A stretch of DNA of 64,000 nucleotides from Maridesulfovibrio sp. (GTDB lineage Bacteria > Desulfobacterota > Desulfovibrionia > Desulfovibrionales > Desulfovibrionaceae), in the NCBI RefSeq assembly GCF_963678865.1, contig NZ_OY787459.1:3278501-3342500 (forward strand), given 5' to 3'. A model generated the notes under the pieces. The model searched no databases. It had not been told where the DNA came from and was given only the letters and a program-made list of their open reading frames with translations. The position numbers and the translations under genes were made by a program. This document shows positions 51,786-60,360 of this stretch, one piece after another. Positions within the stretch are counted from its first letter, which is position 1. The number at the start of each line of letters is the position of its first letter.

Positions 51786-52295
51786 ATGAACATACGGGGA
51801 GTAGAAGAAAATCAGATTTTGCGGCTGATGTTTTTGTGCTGCGTGGTAATTTTCGTGTCCGGTTGCGGAAAAAAGGTGATCGGTCCTTCGGTTGCAGGGG
51901 TTTCAGGGGCCGCTGCAGTGAAGCGTTCAATTGTAAAGATAGCGCGTATCCAGATCGGAAAGCCTTATAAATGGGGCGGAGTATCCCCGGATGAAGGGTT
52001 TGATTGTTCCGGGCTGGTCTGGTGGGTTTACCGGCGTCACGGTATAGAAGTACCCAGGGTGTCATGGCAGCAGAAGAATGCGGGCAAGTATGTCCGCAGA
52101 AGCGATATGCAGGCAGGGGATATCGTGTTGTTTAAGATTCCGGGGCAGAGTAAGAGCCTGCATACCGGGATATATACAGGTAACGGATATTCCTTTGTTC
52201 ACAGCCCGAAAAGTGGACACAGTGTGCGTGAAGAATCCATGGATAAGAGTTACTGGCGTAAATATTTTATCGGTGCACGCAGGGTGATTGAATAA
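51786..52295 (+). CDS. NlpC/P60 cell-wall peptidase lipoprotein
   Basis: 169 residues from ATG 51786 (an upstream ATG at 51750 is possible). A hydrophobic segment ends in the lipobox VSGC. The NlpC/P60 domain carries Cys74 (FDCSGLVWWVYRRHG), then MQAGDIVLFKI and the catalytic His in HTGIYTGNG, all as in gamma-D-glutamyl-diaminopimelate endopeptidases. It should cleave peptidoglycan stem peptides at the outer membrane's inner face. Confidence 0.92.
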   Translation: MNIRGVEENQILRLMFLCCVVIFVSGCGKKVIGPSVAGVSGAAAVKRSIVKIARIQIGKPYKWGGVSPDEGFDCSGLVWWVYRRHGIEVPRVSWQQKNAGKYVRRSDMQAGDIVLFKIPGQSKSLHTGIYTGNGYSFVHSPKSGHSVREESMDKSYWRKYFIGARRVIE

Positions 52296-52299
52296 AAAA

Positions 52300-52323
52300 A
52301 AGGAGCCTCTTGGGAAGCTCCTT
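52300..52323 (-). terminator. Terminator of the minus-strand 172-residue gene
   Basis: AAGGAGC and GCTCCTT with a partly paired interior. On the minus strand the stem is followed by eight T. It also sits just after the NlpC gene stop on the plus strand. Confidence 0.75.
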
Positions 52324-52348
52324 AGATAGACGTATTAATTGGCGATAT

Positions 52349-52867
52349 CTATTGTACTGTGGAACAGGTCGGAGGCTGGATGTGTGCTCCTTGTCCGGCG
52401 TTGCCCAGTCGTTCAACGTAGTTCTTGACTTCATCCTGATCGCGCCACCCGGCGTAAAGTTCTTTCCAGTCTGCGAAAGTCATGACTTCGGATTCAAGGT
52501 AGGATTCGTGTCCTTTAATCCAGAGGTTGAAAAGGTACATTTCCATTTTGAAAGCTTTGGAATCAAAAACCTTGGGTACGATTTTGCCGTTGTACTTGGT
52601 GCCGTCGAAACGTGCGCCAATGAAAGAACATACGGTGTTCATGGATTTCTGCTGGTCTATCTCTTCATTGTTCATCAGATCGAGCAGTCCTTTCAGGGCG
52701 GGGTATTCTTTATCAACCTGAGAGCAGACCTCTTCAGGGACTTTGACCATCAGTTTCTTGCCTTCTTCAAAGATGAAGTAAAATCTTGTCCAATGGTCGA
52801 ACATGAATACTTCGGTTATATCTTCAACAGCTCTATCAAATGCTTTGTTTGTCTTGGCTTTTTTCAT
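52349..52867 (-). CDS. Conserved hypothetical protein, 172 residues
   Basis: Starts MKKAKTNKAFDRAVEDITEV with GAGGAGAAAACC before it on the minus strand. Soluble, mixed alpha/beta, without signal peptide. It has aromatic-rich stretches (HWTRFYFIFEEGKKLMVKVP, FADWKELYAGWRDQDEVKNY) and two Cys. No recognised domain. Its own terminator and good ribosome site make it a real gene; it may be lineage-specific. Confidence 0.8.
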   Translation of the reverse strand: MKKAKTNKAFDRAVEDITEVFMFDHWTRFYFIFEEGKKLMVKVPEEVCSQVDKEYPALKGLLDLMNNEEIDQQKSMNTVCSFIGARFDGTKYNGKIVPKVFDSKAFKMEMYLFNLWIKGHESYLESEVMTFADWKELYAGWRDQDEVKNYVERLGNAGQGAHIQPPTCSTVQ

Positions 52868-53161
52868 GGTTTTCTCCTCGCAGACTTTTGGCCGTGGAGT
52901 TTTTGCTCCGCTCCGGCAGGAAGTTTTATATGTTCATGATAAGGGATGTAGTCAAGCCCCAATATTTGTTGCGTAAAAAAATATCCAGTATTTTAGGGTG
53001 TTAGTTTGTGAAAAAAATATTTTGATTCTGAAGGGGAATAGCTTTGCAAATTGTGTTAGCTTAAGTTCTTTACAATGGACCCTTTTTTAGGGTACTGACT
53101 CCTTCTTTGCAGCATTCAATCGTGCAGCAAGTACGAAAAAAATATTCAGGAGGTCCTCCAA

Positions 53162-53275
53162 ATGGGTAGGCACAAAAAGATCGAGAGAAAGAAAGAGCTT
53201 CAGCGTAAACGTCATCGTAGAGCTAAAAGAATCAAAGCTCGCATCGCAGAAGCAAAGGCTGCAGCAGCCAGCTAA
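53162..53275 (+). CDS. Very small, very basic protein (37 residues)
   Basis: MGRHKKIERKKELQRKRHRR followed by AKRIKARIAEAKAAAAS. AGGAGGTCC lies at the ideal distance upstream. About half of the residues are Lys or Arg, ending in an Ala-rich helix. It resembles tiny basic proteins annotated only as domains of unknown function; RNA or ribosome binding is plausible from composition alone. A near-perfect GGGG-CTGATCC/GGATCAG-CTCCCC palindrome follows at 53326-53350. Confidence 0.75.
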   Translation: MGRHKKIERKKELQRKRHRRAKRIKARIAEAKAAAAS

Positions 53276-53506
53276 GTTTTTTACTGACCTGTTTCAGTTC
53301 CCGCGCAGGTATTTTCCTGCATAAGCGGGGCTGATCCGGATCAGCTCCCCCTCATATGCAGGGATAGGTCCGCCGGCCTCAAATGTTGCGTACAACTGTT
53401 TTTACTATGATGTACATAAACATTTTCTTTAGTGTATTCGGGAAATTATGTTTCTCCGAGTTCACTTGTGAATGAGGCAGGGCGAGCTTTTTTATTGGAG
53501 GGTATT

Positions 53507-53794
53507 ATGCCGATTTATGAATACCAATGTCATGAATGTCAGCAGATATTTGAAGAATGGCAGACAAGCTTTGAAGATAAGGAACTGGAATGTCCGGTCT
53601 GCGGTGGGCTAGCCACCAAAGTCCTTTCCAATTCCTCTTTCGTGCTCAAGGGCGGAGGCTGGTATTCTTCCGGGTACTGTAAAACCGACTCAGCGGCCGG
53701 CAAAACCGGCAACTCCAGTCCGGCGGGAAGCAGTACCAGTGCATCCACTTCCCCGGACTCTTCCGCAAAGAGTTCCGGCAGCGCTTCAAGCTAG
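53507..53794 (+). CDS. FmdB-family zinc-ribbon protein with Ser-rich tail
   Basis: 95 residues from ATG 53507 (TTGGAGGG upstream): MPIYEYQCHECQQIFEEWQT then LECPVCGGLATKVLSNSSFV, a four-Cys zinc ribbon of the FmdB/CxxC_CXXC_SSSS family, followed by the family's FVLKGGGWYSSGYC and a low-complexity Ser/Ala/Thr tail. FmdB-type proteins are regulators or small zinc proteins of uncertain role. It precedes purB. Confidence 0.9.
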   Translation: MPIYEYQCHECQQIFEEWQTSFEDKELECPVCGGLATKVLSNSSFVLKGGGWYSSGYCKTDSAAGKTGNSSPAGSSTSASTSPDSSAKSSGSASS

Positions 53795-53806
53795 CTGATA
53801 AAAGGC

Positions 53807-53843
53807 CAGACGGCCCGGTGTAATCCGGGCCGTCTGTTTTTTT
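53807..53843 (+). terminator. Terminator after the FmdB-family gene
   Basis: CAGACGGCCCGG and CCGGGCCGTCTG, perfect 12-base-pair stem, then TTTTTTT. Confidence 0.95.
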
Positions 53844-53964
53844 GGCACTGTCTCTTCTTTAAAAAGAACCTGCGTCTTGTCCCGGCCTGCTGTTTAGAAT
53901 ATAGTAGGCCCTGATAGTTCCGAACATATTCCCATATTCTCAACAACTAACCGGAATTGGTAAA

Positions 53965-55260
53965 ATGATTGAAAGATATACCCGTCCCGCAATGGGTGAA
54001 CTGTGGACTCTGGAAAACCGTTTCAGGGTTTGGCTTGAAGTTGAAATAGCCGTCTGCGAAGCATGGCATAAGCTTGGTCGTATTCCTGCTGCAGATATGG
54101 AGATCATCCGTGAAAAGGCTGATTTCGAGCTGGAGCGCATTCTTGAAATTGAAGAAAAGACCAAACATGATGTTATCGCTTTCCTTACTGCTGTAGAGGA
54201 AAAGGTCGGCCCCTCTTCACGTTTTATTCATCTCGGCTGCACTTCTTCCGATATTGTTGATACCGCAAACGGAGTTATGCTCAGCCGTGCGGGTAAGATG
54301 ATTCTGGACGACCTCGATGAATTTCTTGAAACACTTAAGGAAATTGCCCACGCCAACATGGGACGCATGTGTATGGGCCGTACCCACGGCATTCACGCCG
54401 AGCCTACCAGCTTCGGCCTGAAAATGGCCGGGTTCTATGCTGAGTTTTCCCGTCACCGTGAACGTATTGCCGATGCCCTTAAGAGTGTCAGCGTAGGTAA
54501 GATTTCCGGTGCTGTGGGAACATATGCTATGCTTGATCCAGAAGTTGAACGCATTACCTGCGAAATTCTCGGTCTTGGAGTAGATCCCATTTCCACCCAG
54601 ATCGTACAGCGTGACCGCCATGCGGATTTCTTCACTGCTCTCGGACTGCTCGGCGGCGGCATTGAGCGTCTCGGTGTTGAGCTGCGCCACCTGCAGCGTA
54701 CCGAGGTGCTGGAAGTTGAAGAAGGTTTCAGCAAGGGCCAGAAAGGTTCCTCTGCTATGCCTCATAAAAAGAATCCTATCTCCGCTGAAAACCTCTGCGG
54801 TCTTTCCCGCCTGTTGCGTACCAATGGTCTTGTTTCCATGGAAAACATGCCTCTCTGGCATGAGCGGGACATCAGCCATTCCTCAGTGGAAAGGGTCATC
54901 ATGCCCGACTCCACTATCCTCGCCGACTACATCCTTGGACGTATGACCGGTGTTATCAAAAGGCTTAAGATCAACGGTGACAACATGGACCGCAATCTTA
55001 TGGCTTCTTACGGCCTTTTCTACTCCCAACGGGTGCTCATCGCATTGGTGGAAGCCGGTCTTGAGCGTCAGAAGGCATACGAGATGGTTCAGAAAGTGGC
55101 TATGCATTGCTGGGAAAATAAGGTTTCCTTTCCTGATGAAGTCCGTAAGGATGAAACCATCAATTCCCACCTTGATGCAGGTGCTCTGGATGAAGCATTT
55201 GATATGGGCTACTATACCCGCTACGAAGAGATGATTTTCAAAAGAGTCTTCGGTGAATAG
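53965..55260 (+). CDS. purB: Adenylosuccinate lyase
   Basis: 431 residues, normal length. Fumarase/aspartase-superfamily signature KGSSAMPHKKNPISAENLCG, plus the catalytic His regions MGRTHGIHAEPTSFGLK and TSSDIVDTANGVML. It catalyses two steps of purine synthesis: SAICAR to AICAR, and adenylosuccinate to AMP. It is monocistronic between two terminators. Confidence 0.97.
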   Translation: MIERYTRPAMGELWTLENRFRVWLEVEIAVCEAWHKLGRIPAADMEIIREKADFELERILEIEEKTKHDVIAFLTAVEEKVGPSSRFIHLGCTSSDIVDTANGVMLSRAGKMILDDLDEFLETLKEIAHANMGRMCMGRTHGIHAEPTSFGLKMAGFYAEFSRHRERIADALKSVSVGKISGAVGTYAMLDPEVERITCEILGLGVDPISTQIVQRDRHADFFTALGLLGGGIERLGVELRHLQRTEVLEVEEGFSKGQKGSSAMPHKKNPISAENLCGLSRLLRTNGLVSMENMPLWHERDISHSSVERVIMPDSTILADYILGRMTGVIKRLKINGDNMDRNLMASYGLFYSQRVLIALVEAGLERQKAYEMVQKVAMHCWENKVSFPDEVRKDETINSHLDAGALDEAFDMGYYTRYEEMIFKRVFGE

Positions 55261-55293
55261 TTTTAATTTTGCTTTTTTGAACTGATTTTAGTT

Positions 55294-55332
55294 CCCGGTA
55301 CAGTCGTTTCGGCTGTGCCGGGTTTTCTTTTT
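55294..55332 (+). terminator. Terminator after purB
   Basis: CCCGGTACAGTC and GGCTGTGCCGGG around GTTTC, followed by TTTTCTTTTTT. Confidence 0.93.
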
Positions 55333-55552
55333 TGCAGGACTTTTACATTCATGTTAGGGTGTTAAAAACCAGCTTTTTAATTGTGAAGAAGTGTTGTATG
55401 GAAGCCTTTTGGGATAGGCATGTATTTGATTGTTTGTTATCGCGTAAAATGATTCATGGATCAGTTTTACATAGATGTTGCTTGGCTAAGGTTTTGTTAA
55501 TGTTTTTTATTTCGTCTTTTGCTTTTGCGGGCGATGGAGTATCGGACTCGGT

Positions 55553-56821
55553 ATGATTCATGTTTTGAGAGTGTTTACGGCGGTATTTATCCTGCTGACA
55601 GGCTTGACGTCATATGGTCATGCTCAGGGGTGGGAGCCTGTTATTGAGTCGACCTTGCTTGTTCCTGATTATGTCCTCGCCGTGGACAAGAACTCCCAGA
55701 AGCTGCATTTGCTGGTCCATAGGAGTCCCCTGCATGCAGAGGTAAGCTTTACCTGTGCAACCGGGCAGGTCGCTGGTGATAAATCCGTCGAAGGGGATTT
55801 GAAGACTCCTGAAGGCGTCTATTTCACCACCGGGAAGAGAACCGGATTGAAAGATTTTGAGCTTTACGGGGAAATGGCGTTTCCTCTTGATTTTCCCAAC
55901 CCGGTTGACCGCATCAAGGGTAAAACCGGGTATGGTATCTGGATTCATGGCCGGGGTAAGAAGCTCATTCCCATGGACACTAAAGGGTGCGTGGCACTGG
56001 TTAATTCCGATATTGAGTTTCTTGATGACAAAATTGATCCGGGAACACCTGTGATTATAGGTGAAAAAGTCGGATGGAACAACAGCGATGATGCACAGTC
56101 CCGTGAATCCGCCGAGCTGGAAAAGCTGGTCCGTAAGTGGGCCGCCGACTGGGAATCCCGTGACAATAGTTTTTTTGATGCATACTCTCCCGAACTTTTT
56201 GCGAAATCCGAAAGACGTTCGTTCAAGGCTTTCGAGAACAGGAAAAAGAGAATTTTTTCCCGTGCCGGATGGATTGATATAGAGATCTACAACCTGCATG
56301 CCCTGCGTGGACCGGATTACTGGGTAACCTGGTTTGATCAGTACTACCGTTCCGGCAGGCTGTCTTCTTCTTCCTCCAAGCGGCTATACTGGCAGAAAGT
56401 TAATGGAAATTGGAAGATTGTGGGCCGGGAATACGGACCGGCTATCCATTCTCTTAAGCAGAGATATCTTGCGACTAAACAGACCGACGTAAAAGCTTTC
56501 CTTGATGAGTGGAAACAAAGCTGGCTTTCAGCGGACCTGGATAAATATATTTCCCTGTACGATTCCGACGCCCGGCAGGGACGAAGGAAAGGAGTCTCCT
56601 CCATCAGGGCCAACAAGTTTTCAATCTGGAAAGAGCGTAGTCCTTCTTCTGTCGAGTTTGGTAAAGTCTCACTGCGTGAGCATCCTCAAGGATTGGAAGC
56701 TGTTTTCAGGCAGGTTTATTCGGATTCATCCGGATACAGCGACAAGGGCCTTAAGAAACTGGTTCTCCGTCCGGAAAAAGACGGGTGGCTTATTGTTGAT
56801 GAACAATGGAGAAAGCTCTGA
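55553..56821 (+). CDS. YkuD (L,D-transpeptidase/carboxypeptidase) with two NTF2-like domains, Csd6-like
   Basis: 422 residues with a signal peptide (MIHVLRVFTAVFILLTGLTS, cleavage near GHAQ). The YkuD domain (about 35-165) has His132 and Cys146 in WIHGRGKKL-to-KGCVALVNSD. Two NTF2-like alpha+beta domains follow (VRKWAADWESRDNSFFDAYS and LDEWKQSWLSADLDKYISLY). This is the architecture of Helicobacter Csd6, an L,D-carboxypeptidase that shortens peptidoglycan stem peptides and sets helical shape. It overlaps the next gene by one base. First of four co-transcribed genes. Confidence 0.88.
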   Translation: MIHVLRVFTAVFILLTGLTSYGHAQGWEPVIESTLLVPDYVLAVDKNSQKLHLLVHRSPLHAEVSFTCATGQVAGDKSVEGDLKTPEGVYFTTGKRTGLKDFELYGEMAFPLDFPNPVDRIKGKTGYGIWIHGRGKKLIPMDTKGCVALVNSDIEFLDDKIDPGTPVIIGEKVGWNNSDDAQSRESAELEKLVRKWAADWESRDNSFFDAYSPELFAKSERRSFKAFENRKKRIFSRAGWIDIEIYNLHALRGPDYWVTWFDQYYRSGRLSSSSSKRLYWQKVNGNWKIVGREYGPAIHSLKQRYLATKQTDVKAFLDEWKQSWLSADLDKYISLYDSDARQGRRKGVSSIRANKFSIWKERSPSSVEFGKVSLREHPQGLEAVFRQVYSDSSGYSDKGLKKLVLRPEKDGWLIVDEQWRKL

Positions 56822-57525
56822 TGGGAAATACCAAGTACAATGTGCTTTTCATGCGTGACGATGATACCGTCAAGCGTTACAGACTCAGTCCTTTCTGGCT
56901 GAAGGTCCTTTTATGGGTAGTTGTTCTGCTGGCAGTTTGTGCCGGGGGCGGGGCATGGGCCGGATACACCTTCTGGTCTCAAAATTCCCGTCTGAAGCAG
57001 GAAAAAATTGAATTGCAGAAGTCTTTGAACGATGCTTCAGTTCAACTGGAACGATTGGAAAATGTGAATAAGATTCTTGATTCCTATGATCCCAATGAGC
57101 TGCAGTCTTTGCTTGCTACTGTTCCTGTGGAGGAGAAGAAGGTTGAAACTGTACCTGTAATAGACCTGAACAAGCTTCTTTTTTACAAAAACCAGATGCG
57201 GGCCGGGGTGGAAAATGTAAAGCTGCGCAAATCAGGCAGCAGTCTTGCCTTGAGCTTTGACCTGAACAATTTGCAGACTTCTTCTGCTTTGGGCGGTCTG
57301 GCAACGATTCAGTTGATTGAGAATAACGGTCAGGTTATCGAAATCAGGGCAAACCGTAATGATATGTCTTTCCATATCCAAAGATTCAAAGTGGTCAGAA
57401 CGAGGTTAGCTCTGCCCCCGGCTATGGATGTCAAAGATATTTACGGTGTCAGGTTGATGATCACTACAAATAACGGTGAGTTGATTTTCAGTGAAGTATA
57501 TCCTTTGTCGCGCGTTCTTAACTAG
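56821..57525 (+). CDS. Bitopic inner-membrane protein with coiled coil
   Basis: 234 residues from ATG 56821, which shares its first base with the preceding stop. A short cytoplasmic N-terminus (MGNTKYNVLFMRDDDTVKRY) is followed by one membrane helix (VLLWVVVLLAVCAGGGAWAG), then a coiled coil (LKQEKIELQKSLNDASVQLE) and a beta-rich periplasmic domain. It resembles the N-terminal part of cell-wall scaffold proteins. From context it may hold the two peptidoglycan peptidases together, comparable to the role of Csd5 or Csd7 in Helicobacter. No sequence homology to those is claimed. Confidence 0.8.
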   Translation: MGNTKYNVLFMRDDDTVKRYRLSPFWLKVLLWVVVLLAVCAGGGAWAGYTFWSQNSRLKQEKIELQKSLNDASVQLERLENVNKILDSYDPNELQSLLATVPVEEKKVETVPVIDLNKLLFYKNQMRAGVENVKLRKSGSSLALSFDLNNLQTSSALGGLATIQLIENNGQVIEIRANRNDMSFHIQRFKVVRTRLALPPAMDVKDIYGVRLMITTNNGELIFSEVYPLSRVLN

Positions 57526-59227
57526 TTTACTCATCTTTTGTTCCGCTTTTCCTGCAGTGGCACAACAGGTAAAAAACTATACCTTTTTTGAGGGTACGCA
57601 ATATCCCTTACGGGTTACATGGGTCTTTGGCGATGAGCCGGGCCCGGTAATCATGGTGCAGGGCGGCATACAGGGTGATGAGCTTTCAGGTTTTTTTACT
57701 GCTCAGTTGCTCACCAGCTGCAAGCTCCGCAAAGGGAATCTGATCATTGTCCCACGGGCAAATGAGCCATCCATCTTACGCCGTACCCGTCAGATCAATG
57801 TTGATCTTAACCGCCGTTTTGACAAAGAATACAACAGTTTCTACGAAGACCGTCTGGCCCGGGCAATTCGCTTTCTTCTTGGCGGGGCGGAAGGATTCAT
57901 CCATTTGCATGAGGGCAGTGGATTTTACAACCCAAAATATGTAAGCACCCTGCGCAACCCCAATCGTTACGGTCAGTCTCTGATTATTGATGCCGCCGTA
58001 TACAAAGACATCAGACTGGCTGAAATGTGCGGTCGTGCCATCAGTAAGCTGAACGGTAAAATAAATAATAAATCCTATTGGTTTACTCTTTTTAATACCA
58101 AGACTTTCACAAAAGCCACCCAATATCCTGAAATGTTGAAATCACTGACCTGTTATGCTCTGCATGAGCGGGGTATTCCAGCCATGGCAGTGGAGGTCAG
58201 TAAGGATATTAAAGATCTCGGCTGGAAGGTTCAGCAGCAGTTGCGGGCCACAGTCTATCTGCTGCAGGAATTCGGACTGGAACTTGATGTGCCTGAATTT
58301 TCATTCCCTAAAACCCACAATGGGCAGGGAGTCGAAATTCTGATCAACGGCAAACCGCTTCGGGGACACAGCATAGAGCTGGTCCGCGGGGCTCCGGTAT
58401 CCACTTCCGGTAAACCGGTTCTTGATTCCGGCCTTGAACCGGCTGTGGCCGTTTTTGCCAGTGACCGTCCGAATCTTAACCTGCTTACCGCTCCGCGCAT
58501 GGCCTTGTCGCAGTTTCCTGAACTAGAGGTGCGTATTGACGGCAGCAGGCAGGTCCAGACCGAGGTGCGCTGGAAGGGCAGCAAGACTGATCTTCCAGAA
58601 GTGAACGGACCGGTATTCCTTTGCTGGCTCAACGGCCAGCCGCAATTCATCAGTGCCGGAGGTACTCTGCAGGCAGTTGAAGGTGACCAGATTATTCTGG
58701 AAGGCATTCTCGGCAGCAGCAGAGAGGAGATTCTGAACTTAAAGGGTTTTGTGGCCTCAGTAATGGTTAACAGCGGTCAGGATGTGGGGCATGAAATAAT
58801 CGCTGATCCATCCAATTTCATGGCAAAATACATGCTTGAAGGACCGGACGGTATTTCGCGTTACCGGGTGGTGCGTGAAACGCCGGGAAAGAAACAAACA
58901 GAATTTTATATAGCTATTCTGCCCCGCAAAATAAAGGCTCTGGAGCTTGAAGATGAGGCCGGCAGGTCTGATTTAGTCAACTGGAGTAATGGGGAACACA
59001 TGCAGATCAGGCCGGACTCGTACATCTTGAAAGATGTCTGGAGTAATGGTGAGCGCTGTAAGATCCAACCTTTCTTGAATAATATTCCGGTCTCCTGGGG
59101 TGAATCATTTGATGTTGAACCCGGAAAGGAGACAGTCCTGACCATGCGTCATACAACCACGTTCGTTCCTATGGGGCGTATGGTGCTCAAGGGTACAGAC
59201 TATTTACATACGAAGCTTGAGCAGTAA
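57491..59227 (+). CDS. M99-type peptidoglycan D,L-carboxypeptidase (Csd4-like)
   Basis: 578 residues starting inside the preceding gene. Signal peptide MKYILCRAFLTSLLIFCSAF...AVAQ. The M14-like zinc carboxypeptidase core shows MVQGGIQGDELSGFFTAQLL (His replaced by Gln-Gly at the first position usually HxxE), RQINVDLNRRFD, and GFIHLHEGSGFYNP with the second zinc His and Glu. The C-terminal half is beta-rich, as in Csd4. M99 enzymes remove the last diaminopimelate from tripeptides and, with Csd6, control cell curvature. This fits the vibrioid shape of the suspected host. Confidence 0.82.
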   Translation: MKYILCRAFLTSLLIFCSAFPAVAQQVKNYTFFEGTQYPLRVTWVFGDEPGPVIMVQGGIQGDELSGFFTAQLLTSCKLRKGNLIIVPRANEPSILRRTRQINVDLNRRFDKEYNSFYEDRLARAIRFLLGGAEGFIHLHEGSGFYNPKYVSTLRNPNRYGQSLIIDAAVYKDIRLAEMCGRAISKLNGKINNKSYWFTLFNTKTFTKATQYPEMLKSLTCYALHERGIPAMAVEVSKDIKDLGWKVQQQLRATVYLLQEFGLELDVPEFSFPKTHNGQGVEILINGKPLRGHSIELVRGAPVSTSGKPVLDSGLEPAVAVFASDRPNLNLLTAPRMALSQFPELEVRIDGSRQVQTEVRWKGSKTDLPEVNGPVFLCWLNGQPQFISAGGTLQAVEGDQIILEGILGSSREEILNLKGFVASVMVNSGQDVGHEIIADPSNFMAKYMLEGPDGISRYRVVRETPGKKQTEFYIAILPRKIKALELEDEAGRSDLVNWSNGEHMQIRPDSYILKDVWSNGERCKIQPFLNNIPVSWGESFDVEPGKETVLTMRHTTTFVPMGRMVLKGTDYLHTKLEQ

Positions 59228-59252
59228 AAGGAATAATCCGGAAGGGAAAAGT

Positions 59253-60065
59253 ATGATGAAGCCAGAATTTGAAACCTGCTATGTTAATCTTCCCCTGCGC
59301 TATATCTACAATTTCCCGGAGTATCTGGATTTTTTTGTTGAAAATTGCATACAGCCCGAGCTCGGACTTGATTGCCTCGGTGATGAATGCCTGAGCATGG
59401 ATTGGCTGTTGTCGATTCGTGATCGTCTTGTGGATGCAGGACTTAAGTGCACGGTTCACCTGCCTTTTCTTGACCTCAAGCCGTCCAGCCTGAATCCGGC
59501 TATCCGCAATGCTTCCATCGAGACACTGCGTACCGCTTTTGAACTGGCTAAAATCTTTTCTCCGCAGCGGATGGTCATGCATCCGTCTTTTACTTCGTGG
59601 CTTGAACCACCCTTGTTTGAGCGGGCTTATACCTATTGCGTTGAGGGCATACGCACCTTGAGCGATTCGTGGCCGGATCATCCGCCGCTCTGCCTTGAGA
59701 ATACCCATGAATTTACACCGGATGCCATTGTCCGGCTGGTCAAGGAACTCGACCGGGAAAATATAGGCATCTGCTTCGATCTCGGACATTGGTTTTCTTT
59801 TTCCAAGGGGGCGGAGAATGATGATTTCGATCTCTGGTTCGATGCTTTCGCCCCGTACATCAAGCACCTGCATCTACATGATAACCATGGCAGTAAGGAT
59901 GAACATCTCGCCCTTGGTAAGGGCAGCATGAACTGGGATTACATTGTTTCCAGAATTTCAGAACTTGCCCCGCTGCCGACTTTTACTTTAGAGCCGCATA
60001 ACCGCGATGATTTCACTTTGACCTATGCCTATTTCAGGGAGCATGTTGCGAGTAAATTGTTTTAA
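59253..60065 (+). CDS. Sugar-phosphate isomerase/epimerase-like TIM-barrel protein
   Basis: 270 residues from ATG 59253 (GGAAGGG upstream). The xylose-isomerase-like AP-endonuclease fold shows CTVHLPFLDLKPSS, MVMHPSFTSW, LCLENTHEFTPDAIVRLV, GICFDLGHWFSF and IKHLHLHDNHGSKDEHLALGKG, with metal ligands Glu, Asp, His and His. Substrate unknown. It ends the four-gene cell-wall operon by position, 25 bases after the M99 gene, but a link to peptidoglycan is not evident. Confidence 0.88.
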   Translation: MMKPEFETCYVNLPLRYIYNFPEYLDFFVENCIQPELGLDCLGDECLSMDWLLSIRDRLVDAGLKCTVHLPFLDLKPSSLNPAIRNASIETLRTAFELAKIFSPQRMVMHPSFTSWLEPPLFERAYTYCVEGIRTLSDSWPDHPPLCLENTHEFTPDAIVRLVKELDRENIGICFDLGHWFSFSKGAENDDFDLWFDAFAPYIKHLHLHDNHGSKDEHLALGKGSMNWDYIVSRISELAPLPTFTLEPHNRDDFTLTYAYFREHVASKLF

Positions 60066-60221
60066 GGATGCCTCCGGGGACCAGCGCGCTCTCTATATCC
60101 GTAAGATTCGAGCATAAAGATCTCCCTAACGGCTGCAGGTAAGAATTTTTTTTGAGGGCCTCTGGACTTTCCCAAACTTTTCAGGAAGCTTCGCCGACGA
60201 ATTTGGATAAAATTTAATTAC

Positions 60222-60266
60222 AATAAAGCCCGCAATATCTTGCAAGATATTGCGGGCTTTATTTTT
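60222..60266. terminator. Bidirectional terminator, perfect 42-base palindrome
   Basis: Each arm is AATAAAGCCCGCAATATCTTG (given here in two parts: AATAAAGCCC and GCAATATCTTG) with its exact complement adjacent, followed by TTTTTG. It separates the cell-wall operon from the convergent TRAP operon. The rest of the gap 60066-60360 holds no gene. Confidence 0.92.
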
Positions 60267-60360
60267 GTGTCGTTTTGCCGCGCTAAATTCGAATCTTATC
60301 GAAATGTTTTGTGATTCTTAAGCCCCTTTGCAAAAGGAGCTAAGCCGCCGGAGGCAAAAT

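Noticed and set aside
55332..55556. 74-residue frame between purB and the YkuD gene
   Set aside because: It begins in the purB terminator region, has no good ribosome site, and only its last part looks like a signal peptide; chance is likelier, though a short leader ORF overlapping the next start remains possible.
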